The notes under the pieces were generated by a model that was given only the letters and a program-made list of their open reading frames with translations, made no database searches and had not been told where the DNA came from. The position numbers and the translations under genes are program-made. Of a DNA stretch of 64,000 nt, positions 45,304 through 57,382 are shown in pieces. The DNA comes from Megaustenia siamemsis (Eukaryota > Mollusca > Gastropoda > Stylommatophora > Ariophantidae). Positions within the stretch are counted from its first letter, which is position 1. Every line of letters starts with the position of its first letter. The DNA lies in assembly GCA_032433765.1 (NCBI GenBank), contig JAVIAB010000159.1, forward strand, positions 2,542,001 to 2,606,000. Direction: 5' to 3'.

Positions 45304-46380
45304 ATGCAACATTTGTCTGGTGATAAAAGAGAACCAAACCCTAAACCAATCAAATTTAATAATGAAATCATCAGCTCAAACAAAATAGTTAAAAAATGTA
45401 ATAGTTACTTTGCTTCAGTCAACAGAGCGAACAAACTTACAGATAGCGATAAAATCCATCTACGCAATTTAAAATTAATTGAAAGAGCCCCAACAACAAA
45501 TGTTGGAATATTTGAAGAAGATTTTAACATGAGGGAACTAGAAAAGGCATTAAGAAAATTAAAATGTAGAAAATCTCCAGGCCCTGACAAGATACACAAT
45601 GAGATGATAAAGCATCTCGGCAAGTCAGGGAAAGAAACATTACTCAGACTGATCAACAAGTCATGGAAAGAAAGCAAAATTCCCAAGACATGGAGAAATG
45701 CCTATATAGTGCCATTGCTCAAAAAGAACAAGCCTCCAGATGACCCCAGAATCTATCGTCCCATATCCTTAACATCATGCATAGGTAAAATAGCTGAGAG
45801 TATGGTCAATAGCAGACTATACTGGTATCTGGAAACCTCTAATACTCTGTGCTACGAACAAGCTGGTTTCAGGGCAGGCAATAACATAGAAGACCAAATC
45901 TTCAGGTTAATACAACAGGTCCAAGATGGATTTCAGAAGAGACAACATACTCTAGCCATCCTAGTAGACCTGCAGCAGGCTTATGATAGAGTCTGGCGTA
46001 AGGGGCTTTTAGTGAAGATGAGAGATGCCGGAATACATGGGAAACTGTACAAATGGGTCAAATATTTCCTAGTTGACAGAACAATATAAACTAAATTAAA
46101 TGAATCCATTTCAGACAAAGAGGTGCTAGAAGAAGGATTACCACAGGGATCACCACTCAGTTGTACCCTTTTTTTGATATATATCAATGATCTGACCAAA
46201 ACCCTGATAAATAAAAAAGCTCTCTATGTGGATGATCTGGTCATGTGGAGTACGAATGAAAATATTAGAACAGCTGAAGCACAACTAAACAAAGACCTGA
46301 GACACCTAGAAGAATACTGTAATACCTGGAAAATGAAAATATTAGAACAGCTGAAGCACAACTAAACAAAGACCTGAGGT
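45304..46380 (+). pseudogene. Reverse transcriptase of the I-group LINE
   Basis: One frame runs from 45304 to 46365 with a single stop at 46087-46089. RT motifs in order: KSPGPDKIHNEMIKHLG, IYRPISLTSCIGK, EQAGFRAGNNIEDQIF, AILVDLQQAYDRVW, EEGLPQGSPLSCTLF, and the active-site ALYVDDLVMWS. The frame then meets the tandem duplications. It would copy the element's RNA at the nicked target; the stop makes this copy inactive. Confidence 0.85.
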
Positions 46381-46630
46381 ACCTAGAATACTGTAATACC
46401 TGGACAATGAAAATATTAGAACAGCTGAAGCACAACTAAACAAAGACCTGAGGCACCTAGAATACTGTAATACCTGGACAATGAAAATATTAGAACAGCT
46501 GAAGCACAACTAAACAAAGACCTGAGGTACCTAGAATACTGTAATACCTGGACAATGAAAATATTAGAACAGCTGAAGCACAACTAAACAAAGACCTGAG
46601 GCACCTAGAAGAATACTGTAATACCTGGAA
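46330..46630 (+). repeat. ~73-76-bp tandem duplication inside the RT gene
   Basis: The coding phrase AATATTAGAACAGCTGAAGC … CTGTAATACCTGGACAATGA occurs about five times, beginning with the in-gene copy at 46260. The unit is not a multiple of three, so it destroys the frame. Confidence 0.9.
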
Positions 46631-46837
46631 AATGAAAATAAATGTACAGAAAACTGTATATACAGTATTTACTAGAAGTAACAAAATAGCTACGGCAAAC
46701 ATCAAACTCATCTCCAACACAATAGCCTACAAAAAGAGGAATACCCTACATACTTAGGAATACAATTAGACCGACAACTGAACCTGAAGAAACACGTAGA
46801 GAATCTCACTAAGAAGGCAACACAAAGACTTCAACTA

Positions 46838-48285
46838 ATGAAAAGGCTTTCCAGTACCTTATGGGGAGCAGACAAAGAAACACTTAGAAATCTCTATCTG
46901 GGATATGTTCGCTCTGTTTTGGATCATGGTAGCTCGCTCCTGGTGACATGCAGCAAAACAACTAACATGTCACTGGACAAGATACAAAATAATGCATTAC
47001 GACTCATCAGCGGTGCAATGAAGTCCACTCCAGTTGCAGCCTGCGAAATTCACTACAATGTGGAACCTTTAGAGTTGAGGAGAAACAAGGCCGCTATGGT
47101 GCTGTATGAAAGACAAAAAAGAATGGAGAAGGACCACCCTAACAGAAAATTAGTAGATACATGGACTCCAAAACAAAGAATTAAGCAGATGTCAGTATTA
47201 CAACATGTTAGAAATATACAAGAGAAATTCCATCTTCCTGAAAAACGACTACAAACATCAAGAGTCATCAAAGAAATGCCACCAATTACGAATTTAAAAA
47301 ATCCTGAAATAAATGTAGAGATATGTGACAGAACAGATAAAAGGGCAGACCCAGTATCAGTAACACTAGCAGCAAGGAAAACAATAGATACTTATCCAGA
47401 GGGTTGGATACATATATACACAGATGGTGCAGCCACTAACGCTACTTCAAAAGCTGGATATGGAATATTAATACATTATCCAGATGGAACAGCAGAAGAA
47501 ATATGTGGACCTTGTGGTGAAGTCTGTAACAATTATGAAGCAGAAATAACAGCTATTGAAACAGCAATTTATCATTTAAATACAATTTTCGATACTACAC
47601 CATCGAAGAAAACAAACACAGTCATATTTATGGATTCCAAATTGGCTCTGCAAGCACTGGGAAACAACACGAACAAACCAGAACTCACACAGCTTATCAT
47701 AGATATAGACAAACTCATTGAAACACATAACATAAGATTGGTAATGCAATGGATCCCAGGACACTCAAATATACCAGGAAATGATAAGGCAGATACATTA
47801 GCTAAGAGAGGATCCAGACAAACACAGATACATACACCCATCACACTAGACACAGCCAAACAAGTCATAAACTCCAACAGTAGGGAGTAGGAATGGATGG
47901 GCCTTAGGGAAAACAGGGAGAGAGCTTTTTAAATATATGGCAAGACCAAATCCACAAGACAACATCAACAACCTAACAAGAAGAGACCAAACCACCATCT
48001 TCAGACTGAGAACAGGACATGTTATGCTAAATAACCACATTAATAGATACAACAAAACCATACCCCAGTATGTCCACTCTGTAATCACCCACAAGAAACT
48101 GTAGAACATCACCTGTTTCAATGTCCAAAGCTCACTGGCATCAGAGCAACACTACTTCCTCAAAGATCCTCCAAATGTAACACTCTGTACAGAACCACAG
48201 CAGAGCTTAAAAATACCTGCAGATACTACTACATGGCATTGGGCCGCAGGGCATCAGCTCAAAGGTTGCTGGATCCATAACAACA
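46838..48285 (+). pseudogene. RT thumb, RNase H and C-terminal zinc motif of the I-group LINE
   Basis: The frame 46838-47890 (350 aa) covers the region after the RT palm and an RNase H with acidic residues in HIYTDGAATNATSKAGYG, NNYEAEITAIETA, VIFMDSKLALQALG and PGHSNIPGNDKADTLAKRG. It breaks near 47885 and resumes in another frame up to 48278, with CPLCNHPQETVEHHLFQC as a CCHC-type motif. RNase H would remove the template RNA during second-strand synthesis. Confidence 0.85.
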
Positions 48286-48299
48286 ACAACAACATACAG

Positions 48300-48600
48300 G
48301 CTATAAGCATTTAAACAATGACAGCAAGAATTGGAAGTAGCAACAACCAATGGAAACTTTTCAAGAACAAATTCTTCTTCTACTGCATACAATATAAATA
48401 CATTTAAAGAAATCGTTAATCATCTCATGGTGAGTGACATCTCCTGATGTCCTGTGTGCATGTTAAAGAACCCTTGGCAGTTGTAAATCAAAAGAGTAGG
48501 CAAAAAATGGCCACTGACTGGGCAAAATTACATTGACTTACTAGCAAGAGTACCTGTGATGTTGGAAAAAAATATACACAAAAGTATATAAAGAAGTGAG
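48300..48600. other. Unassigned stretch between two LINEs
   Basis: Contains TGTGTGCATGTTAAAGAACC (about 48453), a phrase I associate with dispersed molluscan repeats. No gene is seen. Confidence 0.35.
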
Positions 48601-50740
48601 AAGATTCACTAAAAGAGAAAATATATAAATGAAATACATAGGGAGGTGGCAAACAAAGGAAATATGAAAGAACTGTTCAACAGCACAAAGAAATTAAGCA
48701 GAACATATAAATTAATCAAAGCCTTTATTAAAGAAAATAAAGAAAATCTGTCTAGTAAAATAAGGGAACAAATGAAGAAATGGAAAGTTCACTATGAAGA
48801 ACTCTTAAACAGACCTGGTCAAAATAAACCCTCCAGGTATACAACCAGCAGAAGAAGAGTTACCCATTTACTGTAGAAAGCCAAGCAAGGAAGCCATAAA
48901 AATGGTAAAACCACAGTACCAGATGAAACTCCTTCAGATGCCATCAAAGTAGATATTAACACCTCCACCAAATTGTGCATAATCTACTAGATAAAAAATG
49001 GGAAGTTGAAGAAATACCTCAAGACTAGAAAGAAGGTTATATGATCAAACAACCAAAGAAAGAAAGTTTACAGGAGTGCACAAATTATAGAGGAATTATG
49101 CTGTTATAAGTGCCAGGAAAAATACTAAGCAGAATCATTCTGGAGAGAGAGGTTATAGAGACAAATTTTAGAGATGAACAAGTGGGTTTGTAGAAGGGGG
49201 AGGAGTGGAGAGAGTAGAGAGGAAACAAAGACGAGAGAACAAGGTCAAGGAGGAAAAAAGGAAAAAGACATTAAGACGAAGTCACGAGAAAAAATAAGAG
49301 GATGGGTCGAAATGCATGGGGAAAACGTCAAGACCATGTGGGCTGACAGATGCATAGGTGTAGAAGTGGGAGGAAGGAGAGACAAGAGGAGTAAACAGAC
49401 AAGAGAACAAGGTCAAGGAGAAAAAAAGGAAAAAGACATTAAGACGAAGTCGGGAGAGAAATGAGACTATGGGTCGAAATGCACATGCAAAACATAAAGA
49501 CCATGTTCAGAAGTGATTGGGCAGACAGAAGCGTAGGAAGTCAATTTTGTTTGGCTGACAAGGTCCAAATTTAAGAGGTAAACACAAAAGATTGACAAGC
49601 ACTTGGAGACCAGACACTTGGAGAAATGTAGTCGGCAGGGCACACACGCTCGTTAGGAGACGGGCGACCATGTGGTCAGCCCATAGAGAGGCTAACCTTA
49701 GCCTAGTAGAATTAGATTAGAATGTGAGTTAGAATAATTGTGAGGACTTTTTGGATACCGATGACTGGAAGAGACTGAGTTGGCAGGGAGTGACGATCTA
49801 GAGTCAGGACACCAAGCAAGAGTAATAGAATTTTAGTAGGCAAGAACACACGTTAGTTATGAGATGCAGAGACTAGAGAAGAACAGTTAAGTGGACAGAT
49901 TAGTAAGTAGCACTATTAAGAGATAGTAGCAGTGGCCAAGAAACAGCCGGACCGGTAGAAGTTAGATAATATAGGTGGGCTGAGAACTGACAAGTGTGAC
50001 AAGTATCGTACGGATGACAAGTATCGCCACATAGCGCAACAACAATTATCCCCAATAGAGCTCAGCAGCACGTCAGTAACATGCTAACAGAGAACTGACA
50101 GGGGCGGTGCAGGCTGTCAATAAAGTAATGATCGATATATCAACACAGCGTGCGAGTAGAACGCGCATCAACTGACAGTCAAGCCGCACCCACAATAATA
50201 ACAACAACGAAATAACTAGTCCGGATACAGGTTTTAGAAATAACAGATCATGTGCCAATAAAATAACTACCTTACATATAATAATTGAACAAAGCTTAGA
50301 ACTACAGTACCCACTTTGTATCAGATACATAGATTATGAAAATACATTTGATAGTTTAGACAGAGGAATGCCTTGGAAGTTGCTGAGTTATTATGGAATC
50401 CACATGAAGTTTATTAACCTGATTTTTAAAAATGTTTGAACGAATGAAATGTATTGTTGTGCATGAAGGGCAGCTTACAGAAGCATATGAAATAAGAACA
50501 GGAGTAAGGCAGGGATACTTTCTATCTCTATTTCTCTTTCTGCTGGCCATAGATTGGAATATGAATATAACTCAGAACAACAGAAATGGCATCTAGTGGT
50601 CATTGACCCAGCACCTTGGCTTAGATTTTGCTGATGACATAGCTCTCCTATCACATAATCATCAACAGATGCAAGATAAAATGAGCGCATACTTGATGAG
50701 AGATCACAAAAGCTGGGACTGAGAATAAATAGAGATAAGA
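48600..50740 (+). mobile_element. RTE-like LINE remnant split by a solo LTR
   Basis: Coding pieces of one reverse transcriptase are scattered over several frames: NKGNMKELFNSTKKLSRTYK (48655), QMKKWKVHYEELLNRP (48768), FRDEQVGF at 49165, then beyond the insertion RNNRSC, IDYENTFDSLDRGMPWKLLS (50329-50388) and LDFADDIALLSHNHQQMQD (about 50625-50680). It is strongly decayed. The end of the coding sequence (LRINRDKMKTIL) merges into the minisatellite at 50740. Confidence 0.8.
49189..50229 (+). mobile_element. Solo LTR
   Basis: A 1041-bp insertion beginning TGTAGAAGGGGG and ending CCGGATACA, flanked by GGTT on both sides (49185-49188, 50230-50233). Removing it and one GGTT restores the RTE reading frame at the expected QVGF-RNN junction. 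A polyadenylation signal AATAAA lies at 50119-50124. An internal segment of ~80 bp (about 49214-49290) recurs at 49387-49462. Short Lys/Arg/Glu-rich frames inside are not genes. No internal retroviral region is present, so it is probably the product of LTR-LTR recombination. Confidence 0.85.
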
Positions 50741-53700
50741 TGAAGACAATACTTCAACCAACTTCTTAACATAACATCAACAACAAAAGATGAAGATAGT
50801 ACTTCAACTAACTTCTTAACATAACATCAACAACAAAGATGAAGATAGTACTTCAACTAACTTCTTAACATAACATCAACAACAAAGATGAAGACAGTAC
50901 TTCAACTAACTTCTTAACATAACATCAACAACAAAGATGAAGACAGCACTTCAACTAACTTCTTAACATAACATCAACAACAAAAGATGAAGATAGTACT
51001 TCAACTAACTTCTTAACATAACATCAACAACAAAGATGAAGACAGCACTTCAACTAACTTCTTAACATAACATCATTAACAAAGATGAAGACAGTACTTC
51101 AACTAACTTCTTAACATAACATCAACAACAAAGATGAAGACATTACTTCAACTAACTTCTTAACATAACATCAGCAACAAAGATGAAGACAGCACTTCAA
51201 CTAACTTCTTAACATAACATCATTAACAAAGATGAAGACAGTACTTCAACTAACTTCTTAACATAATATCAACAAGAAAGATGAAGACTTCAACTAACTT
51301 CTTAACATAACATCAACAACAAAGATGAAGACAGCACTTCAACTAACTTCTTAACATAACATCAACAACAAAGATGAAGACAGTACATCAACTAACTTCT
51401 TAACATAACATCAACAACCAAAGATGAAGACATTACTTCAACTAACTTCTTAACATAACATCAACAACAAAGATGAAGACAGCACTTCAACTAACTTCTT
51501 AACATAACATCAACAACAAAGATGAAGACATTACTTCAACTAACTTCTTAACATAACATCAACAACAAAGATGAAGACAGTACTTCAACTAACTTCTTAA
51601 CATAACATCAACAACAAAGATGAAGACAGTACTTCAACTAACTTCTTAACATAACATCATTAACAAAGATGAAGACAGTACTTCAACTAACTTCTTAACA
51701 TAACATCAACAACCAAAGATGAAGACATTACTTCAACTAACTTCTTAACATAACATCAACATCAAAGATGAAGACAGCACTTCAACTAACTTCTTAACAT
51801 AACATCAACAACAAAGATGAAGACATTACTTCAACTAACTTCTTAACATAACATCAACAACCACAGATGAAGACATTACTTCAACTAACTTCTTAACATA
51901 ACATCAACAACAAAGATGAAGACTTCAACTGACTTCTTAACATAACATCAACAACAAAGATGAAGACAGTACATCAACTAACTTCTTAACATAACATCAA
52001 CAACCAAAGATGAAGACAGTACTTCAACTAACTTCTTAACATAACATCAACAACAAAGATGAAGACATTACTTCAACTAACTTCTTAACATAACATCAAC
52101 AACAAAGATGAAGACAGTACTTCAACTAACTTCTTAACATAACATCAACAACAAAGATGAAGACAGTACATCAACTAACTTCTTAACATAACATCAACAA
52201 CCAAAGATGAAGACAGTACATCAACTAACTTCTTAACATAACATCAACAACCAAAGATGAAGACAGTACTTCAACTAACTTCTTAACATAACATCAACAA
52301 CAAAGATGAAGACAGTACTTCAACTAACTTCTTAACATAACATCAACATCAAAGATGAAGACATTACTTCAACTAACTTCTTAACATAACATCAACATCA
52401 AAGATGAAGACATTACTTCAACTAACTTCTTAACATAACATCAACAACCAAAGATGAAGACCTTCAACTAACTTCTTAACATAACATCAACATCAAAGAT
52501 GAAGACATTACTTCAACTAACTTCTTAACATAACATCAACAACAAAGATGAAGACAGTACTTCAACTAACTTCTTAACATAACATCAACAACAAAGATGA
52601 AGACAGTACATCAACTAACTTCTTAACATAACATCAACAACAAATATGAAGACATCACTTCAACTAACTTCTTAACATAACATCAACAACAAAGATGAAG
52701 ACATTACTTCAACTAACTTCTTAACATAACATCAACAACAAAGATGAAGACTTCAACTAACTTCTTAACATAACATCAACAACAAAGATGAAGACTTCAA
52801 CTAACTTCTTAACATAACATCAACAACAAAGATGAAGACAGTACATCAACTAACTTCTTAACATAACATCAACAACAAAGATGAAGACTTCAACTAACTT
52901 CTTAACATAACATCAACAACAAAGATGAAGACTTCAACTAACTTCTTAACATAACATCAACAACAAAGATGAAGACATTACTTCAACTAACTTCTTAACA
53001 TAACATCAACAACAAAGATGAAGACTTCAACTAACTTCTTAACATAACATTAACAACAAAGATGAAGACATTACTTCAACTAACTTCTTAACATAACATT
53101 AACAACAAAGATGAAGACAGTACATCAACTAACTTCTTAACATAACATCAACAACAAAGATGAAGACAGTACATCAACTAACTTCTTAACATAACATCAA
53201 CAACAAAGATGAAGACATTACTTCAACTAACTTCTTAACATAACATCAACAACAAAGATGAAGACAGTACTTCAACTAACTTCTTAACATAACATCAACA
53301 ACAAAGATGAAGACATTACTTCAACTAACTTCTTAACATAACATCAACAACAAAGATGAAGACTTCAACTAACTTCTTAACATAACATCAACATCAAAGA
53401 TGAAGACAGTACTTCAACTAACTTCTTAACATAACATCAACAACAAAGATGAAGTCAGTACTTCAACTAACTTCTTAACATAACATCAACAACCACAGAT
53501 GAAGACATTACTTCAACTAACTTCTTAACATAACATCAACAACAAAGATGAAGACAGTACTTCAACTAACTTCTTAACATAACATCAACAACAAAGATGA
53601 AGACAGTACTTCAACTAACTTCTTAACATAACATCAACATCAAAGATGAAGACATTACTTCAACTAACTTCTTAACATAACATCAACAACAAAGATGAAG

Positions 53701-56135
53701 ACTTCAACTAACTTCTTAACATAACATCAACAACAAAGATGAAGACATTACTTCAACTAACTTCTTAACATAACATCAACAACAAAGATGAAGACTTCAA
53801 CTAACTTCTTAACATAACATCAACAACAAAGATGAAGACTTCAACTAACTTCTTAACATAACATCAACAACAAAGATGAAGACTTCAACTAACTTCTTAA
53901 CATAACATCAACAACAAAGATGAAGACATTACTTCAACTAACTTCTTAACATAACATCAACAACAAAGATGAAGACAGTACTTCAACTAACTTCTTAACA
54001 TAACATCAACAACAAAGATGAAGACAGTACTTCAACTAACTTCTTAACATAACATCAACAACAAAGATGAAGACTTCAACTAACTTCTTAACATAACATC
54101 AACAACAAAGATGAAGACTTCAACTAACTTCTTAACATAACATCAACAACAAAGATGAAGACTTCAACTAACTTCTTAACATAACATCAACAACAAAGAT
54201 GAAGACTTCAACTAACTTCTTAACATAACATCAACAACAAAGATGAAGACTTCAACTAACTTCTTAACATAACATCAACAACAAAGATGAAGACTTCAAC
54301 TAACTTCTTAACATAACATCAACAACAAAGATGAAGACTTCAACTAACTTCTTAACATAACATCAACATCAAAGATGAAGACATTACTTCAACTAACTTC
54401 TTAACATAACATCAACAACAAAGATGAAGACTTCAACTAACTTCTTAACATAACATCAACATCAAAGATGAAGACATTACTTCAACTAACTTCTTAACAT
54501 AACATCAACAACAAAGATGAAGACTTCAACTAACTTCTTAACATAACATCAACATCAAAGATGAAGACAGTACTTCAACTAACTTCTTAACATAACATCA
54601 ACAACAAAGATGAAGACATTACTTCAACTAACTTCTTAACATAACATCAACAACAAAGATGAAGACATTACTTCAACTAACTTCTTAACATAACATCAAC
54701 AACAAAGATGAAGACTTCAACTAACTTCTTAACATAACATCAACATCAAAGATGAAGACTTCAACTAACTTCTTAACATAACATCAACAACAAAGATGAA
54801 GACTTCAACTAACTTCTTAACATAACATCAACATCAAAGATGAAGACAGTACTTCAACTAACTTCTTAACATAACATCAACAACAAAGATGAAGACAGTA
54901 CTTCAACTAACTTCTTAACATAACATCAACATCAAAGATGAAGACAGTACTTCAACTAACTTCTTAACATAACATCAACAACAAAGATGAAGACTTCAAC
55001 TAACTTCTTAACATAACATCAACAACAAAAGATGAAGACATTACTTCAACTAACTTCTTAACATAACATCAACAACAAAGTTGAAGACATTACTTCAACT
55101 AACTTCTTAACATAACATCAACAACAAAGATGAAGACATTACTTCAACTAACTTCTTAACATAACATCAACATCAAAGATGAAGACATTACTTCAACTAA
55201 CTTCTTAACATAACATCAACAACAAAGATGAAGACTTCAACTAACTTCTTAACATAACATCAACAACAAAGATGAAGACTTCAACTAACTTCTTAACATA
55301 ACATCAACAACAAAGATGAAGACATTACTTCAACTAACTTCTTAACATAACATCAACAACAAAGATGAAGACATTACTTCAACTAACTTCTTAACATAAC
55401 ATCAACAACAAAGATGAAGACTTCAACTAACTTCTTAACATAACATCAACAACAAAAGATGAAGACATTACTTCAACTAACTTCTTAACATAACATCAAC
55501 AACAAAGTTGAAGACATTACTTCAACTAACTTCTTAACATAACATCAACAACAAAGATGAAGACATTACTTCAACTAACTTCTTAACATAACATCAACAT
55601 CAAAGATGAAGACATTACTTCAACTAACTTCTTAACATAACATCAACAACAAAGATGAAGACTTCAACTAACTTCTTAACATAACATCAACAACAAAGAT
55701 GAAGACTTCAACTAACTTCTTAACATAACATCAACAACAAAGATGAAGACATTACTTCAACTAACTTCTTAACATAACATCAACAACAAAGATGAAGACA
55801 GTACTTCAACTAACTTCTTAACATAACATCAACAACAAAGATGAAGACTTCAACTAACTTCTAAAAATAACATTAACAACAAAGATGAAGACATTACTTC
55901 AACTAACTTCTTAACATAACATCAACAACAAAGATGAAGACTTCAACTAACTTCTTAACATAACATCAACAACAAAGATGAAGACAGTACTTCAACTAAC
56001 TTCCTAACATAACATCAACAACAAAGATGAAGACATTACTTCAACTAACTTCCTAACATAACATCAACAACAAAGATGAAGACAGTACTTCAACTAACTT
56101 CCTAACATAACATCAACAACAAAGATGAAGATCAC
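50740..56135. repeat. 5.4-kb minisatellite, 49- and 41-bp units
   Basis: About 115 copies of AAGATGAAGACAGTACTTCA, ACTAACTTCTTAACATAACA, TCAACAAC. Two unit classes alternate irregularly: 49 bp, and 41 bp lacking eight bases between GAAGA and CTTCAAC. The first unit is continuous with RTE coding sequence. The array lies in the inferred long intron of the finger gene. Confidence 0.97.
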
Positions 56136-56426
56136 TTGAAGAAATTGCTGATCTAGATACATCGATTCCAGGCCCAAGGTGGATATGTGATTACAGTGTA
56201 AAATATGATGTTAAATTAGATGTTATAATCCATTATTAAGAGAATCATATCACATTTGTTGATAATCCCAAACAATTAGTTTCTCAGTAAGAATTGTAAA
56301 TACAAAAGAAGTGTGCTACATTTTCAATCCAGCAATACTGAGTTTAAAGTGGAACAAAATTTGGTATCCCTGTTTGGTTTATAAACATAGCAATATTGTT
56401 GCAAACAGATAAATAAATGAACTCAC
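56136..56426. other. Intron sequence next to the first coding exon
   Basis: No repeat or gene recognised in this stretch of the inferred intron. Confidence 0.35.
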
Positions 56427-56501
56427 ATCACCAGCAAGTTGTTTTTTTATATAGTCTTGTAAGAATGGAATATTTGCTTCTATCTTTACTTTCACCATGG
56501 C
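56427..56501 (-). CDS. First recognised coding exon of the PRDM-like finger gene
   Basis: An acceptor (TTTTTAG) precedes 56501 and a donor GTGAGT follows 56427. ATG at 56498 in GGCCATGG opens MVKVKIEANIPFLQDYIKKQ, LAGD, ending in phase 0. That phase suits the exon at 39944, which begins DQTVKMEANREEE; VKVKIEAN and VKMEANR are also alike. Linking them implies a 16.5-kb intron. The acceptor upstream of the ATG implies at least one 5' noncoding exon beyond 56.5 kb. The link is inference from splice sites, phase and order. Confidence 0.5.
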
Positions 56502-56569
56502 CTAAAAATAAAAAATAAAAATGATGTCAATATTTACAATACAGGTTGCTTCAGTTTTTGTTTAATCTA

Positions 56570-57025
56570 CACGGGTTCAATGTTTGAGACTCTCGTAGTA
56601 GAATATGTGGAGCTTTCTTTTCTATCTTCTATGTCTGCTTTTAAGCCAGTCTTAACATATGGATGTGAATCATGGACAACAGACAAGGAAATCACTGGAG
56701 TCTGTAGAAATGTGGTTGTACAAAAGAATGTTGAGAATACGATGGACAGCTAAGAAGAGTAATGAAAACGTTATGAAAGTGGTCAAAGCAAAAGGAGAGC
56801 TAATTTCCAATATTAGGAAGAAATAATCATCATATTTTGGCCACGGAACAGCTGGAATATATTGTAACAGCTGGGAAACTTGAGGGACTAAGAGATAGAG
56901 GGAAACAAAGATTTGGCAGAAAGTCAACAACATAAATAATAAATAACTGTCATGATTGAAAGTTGTGGAGAGACATGATCACCTACGCCAGCAGGCCCAG
57001 TACTTTATGATGATCATAAGGTGAG
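56570..57025 (+). mobile_element. LINE 3' end fragment
   Basis: Encodes LKPVLTYGCESWTTDKEIT and MLRIRWTAKKSNENVMKVV in shifting frames, the C-terminal end of a LINE RT. Its last 60 bases (GACATGATCACCTACGCCAG … TATGATGATCATAAGG) match the 3' end of the nested LINE at 35760. Confidence 0.75.
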
Positions 57026-57369
57026 AGTTTTATTTTTTCAAGTGTACTAGCACAATGGATGGAATTCTACTCTTCTAGCACAAACTGTCACTGTTTCCGT
57101 TCGAATATTGATCAAAAATAAATAAAAAATAAATCTGTTCGAAATCGCACACAAGAACATTTGAATTTCTTTTTACTACGGGCAATGAAATTCATTTATA
57201 ATTTTTAATTTGACTCACATCACAAAAAATGCATTGTGTTGCAAGCACAGTAACACACCAGAAATCCCGTCAAAGTGCCGTTAGAACATCGGAGGGTTTG
57301 TCAGAATGGTTTCAGGTTACAACAGGTGTACAAAATCTGAGATTTTGGGACATTCATATTTTGAAGCTC
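57026..57369. other. Unassigned AT-rich stretch
   Basis: No gene or recognised repeat. Confidence 0.35.
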
Positions 57370-57382
57370 ATCATCATCATCA

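Larger units (their letters stand above)
42960..48294 (+). mobile_element. I-group-type LINE (endonuclease, RT, RNase H), broken
   Basis: A long plus-strand element whose parts come in the order 5' leader (with GGTATAACTGGGCCGGGAGG), APE endonuclease, reverse transcriptase, RNase H and a CCHC-like C-terminus (CPLCNHPQETVEHHLFQC near 48075-48125), then an ACAACAACAACAACA tail (48281-48294). RNase H after the RT is typical of the I group. Damage: several frameshifts, a nonsense codon at 46087-46089, a ~375-bp inverted LINE insertion at 44833-45207, and internal tandem repeats at 46330-46630. Confidence 0.85.
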
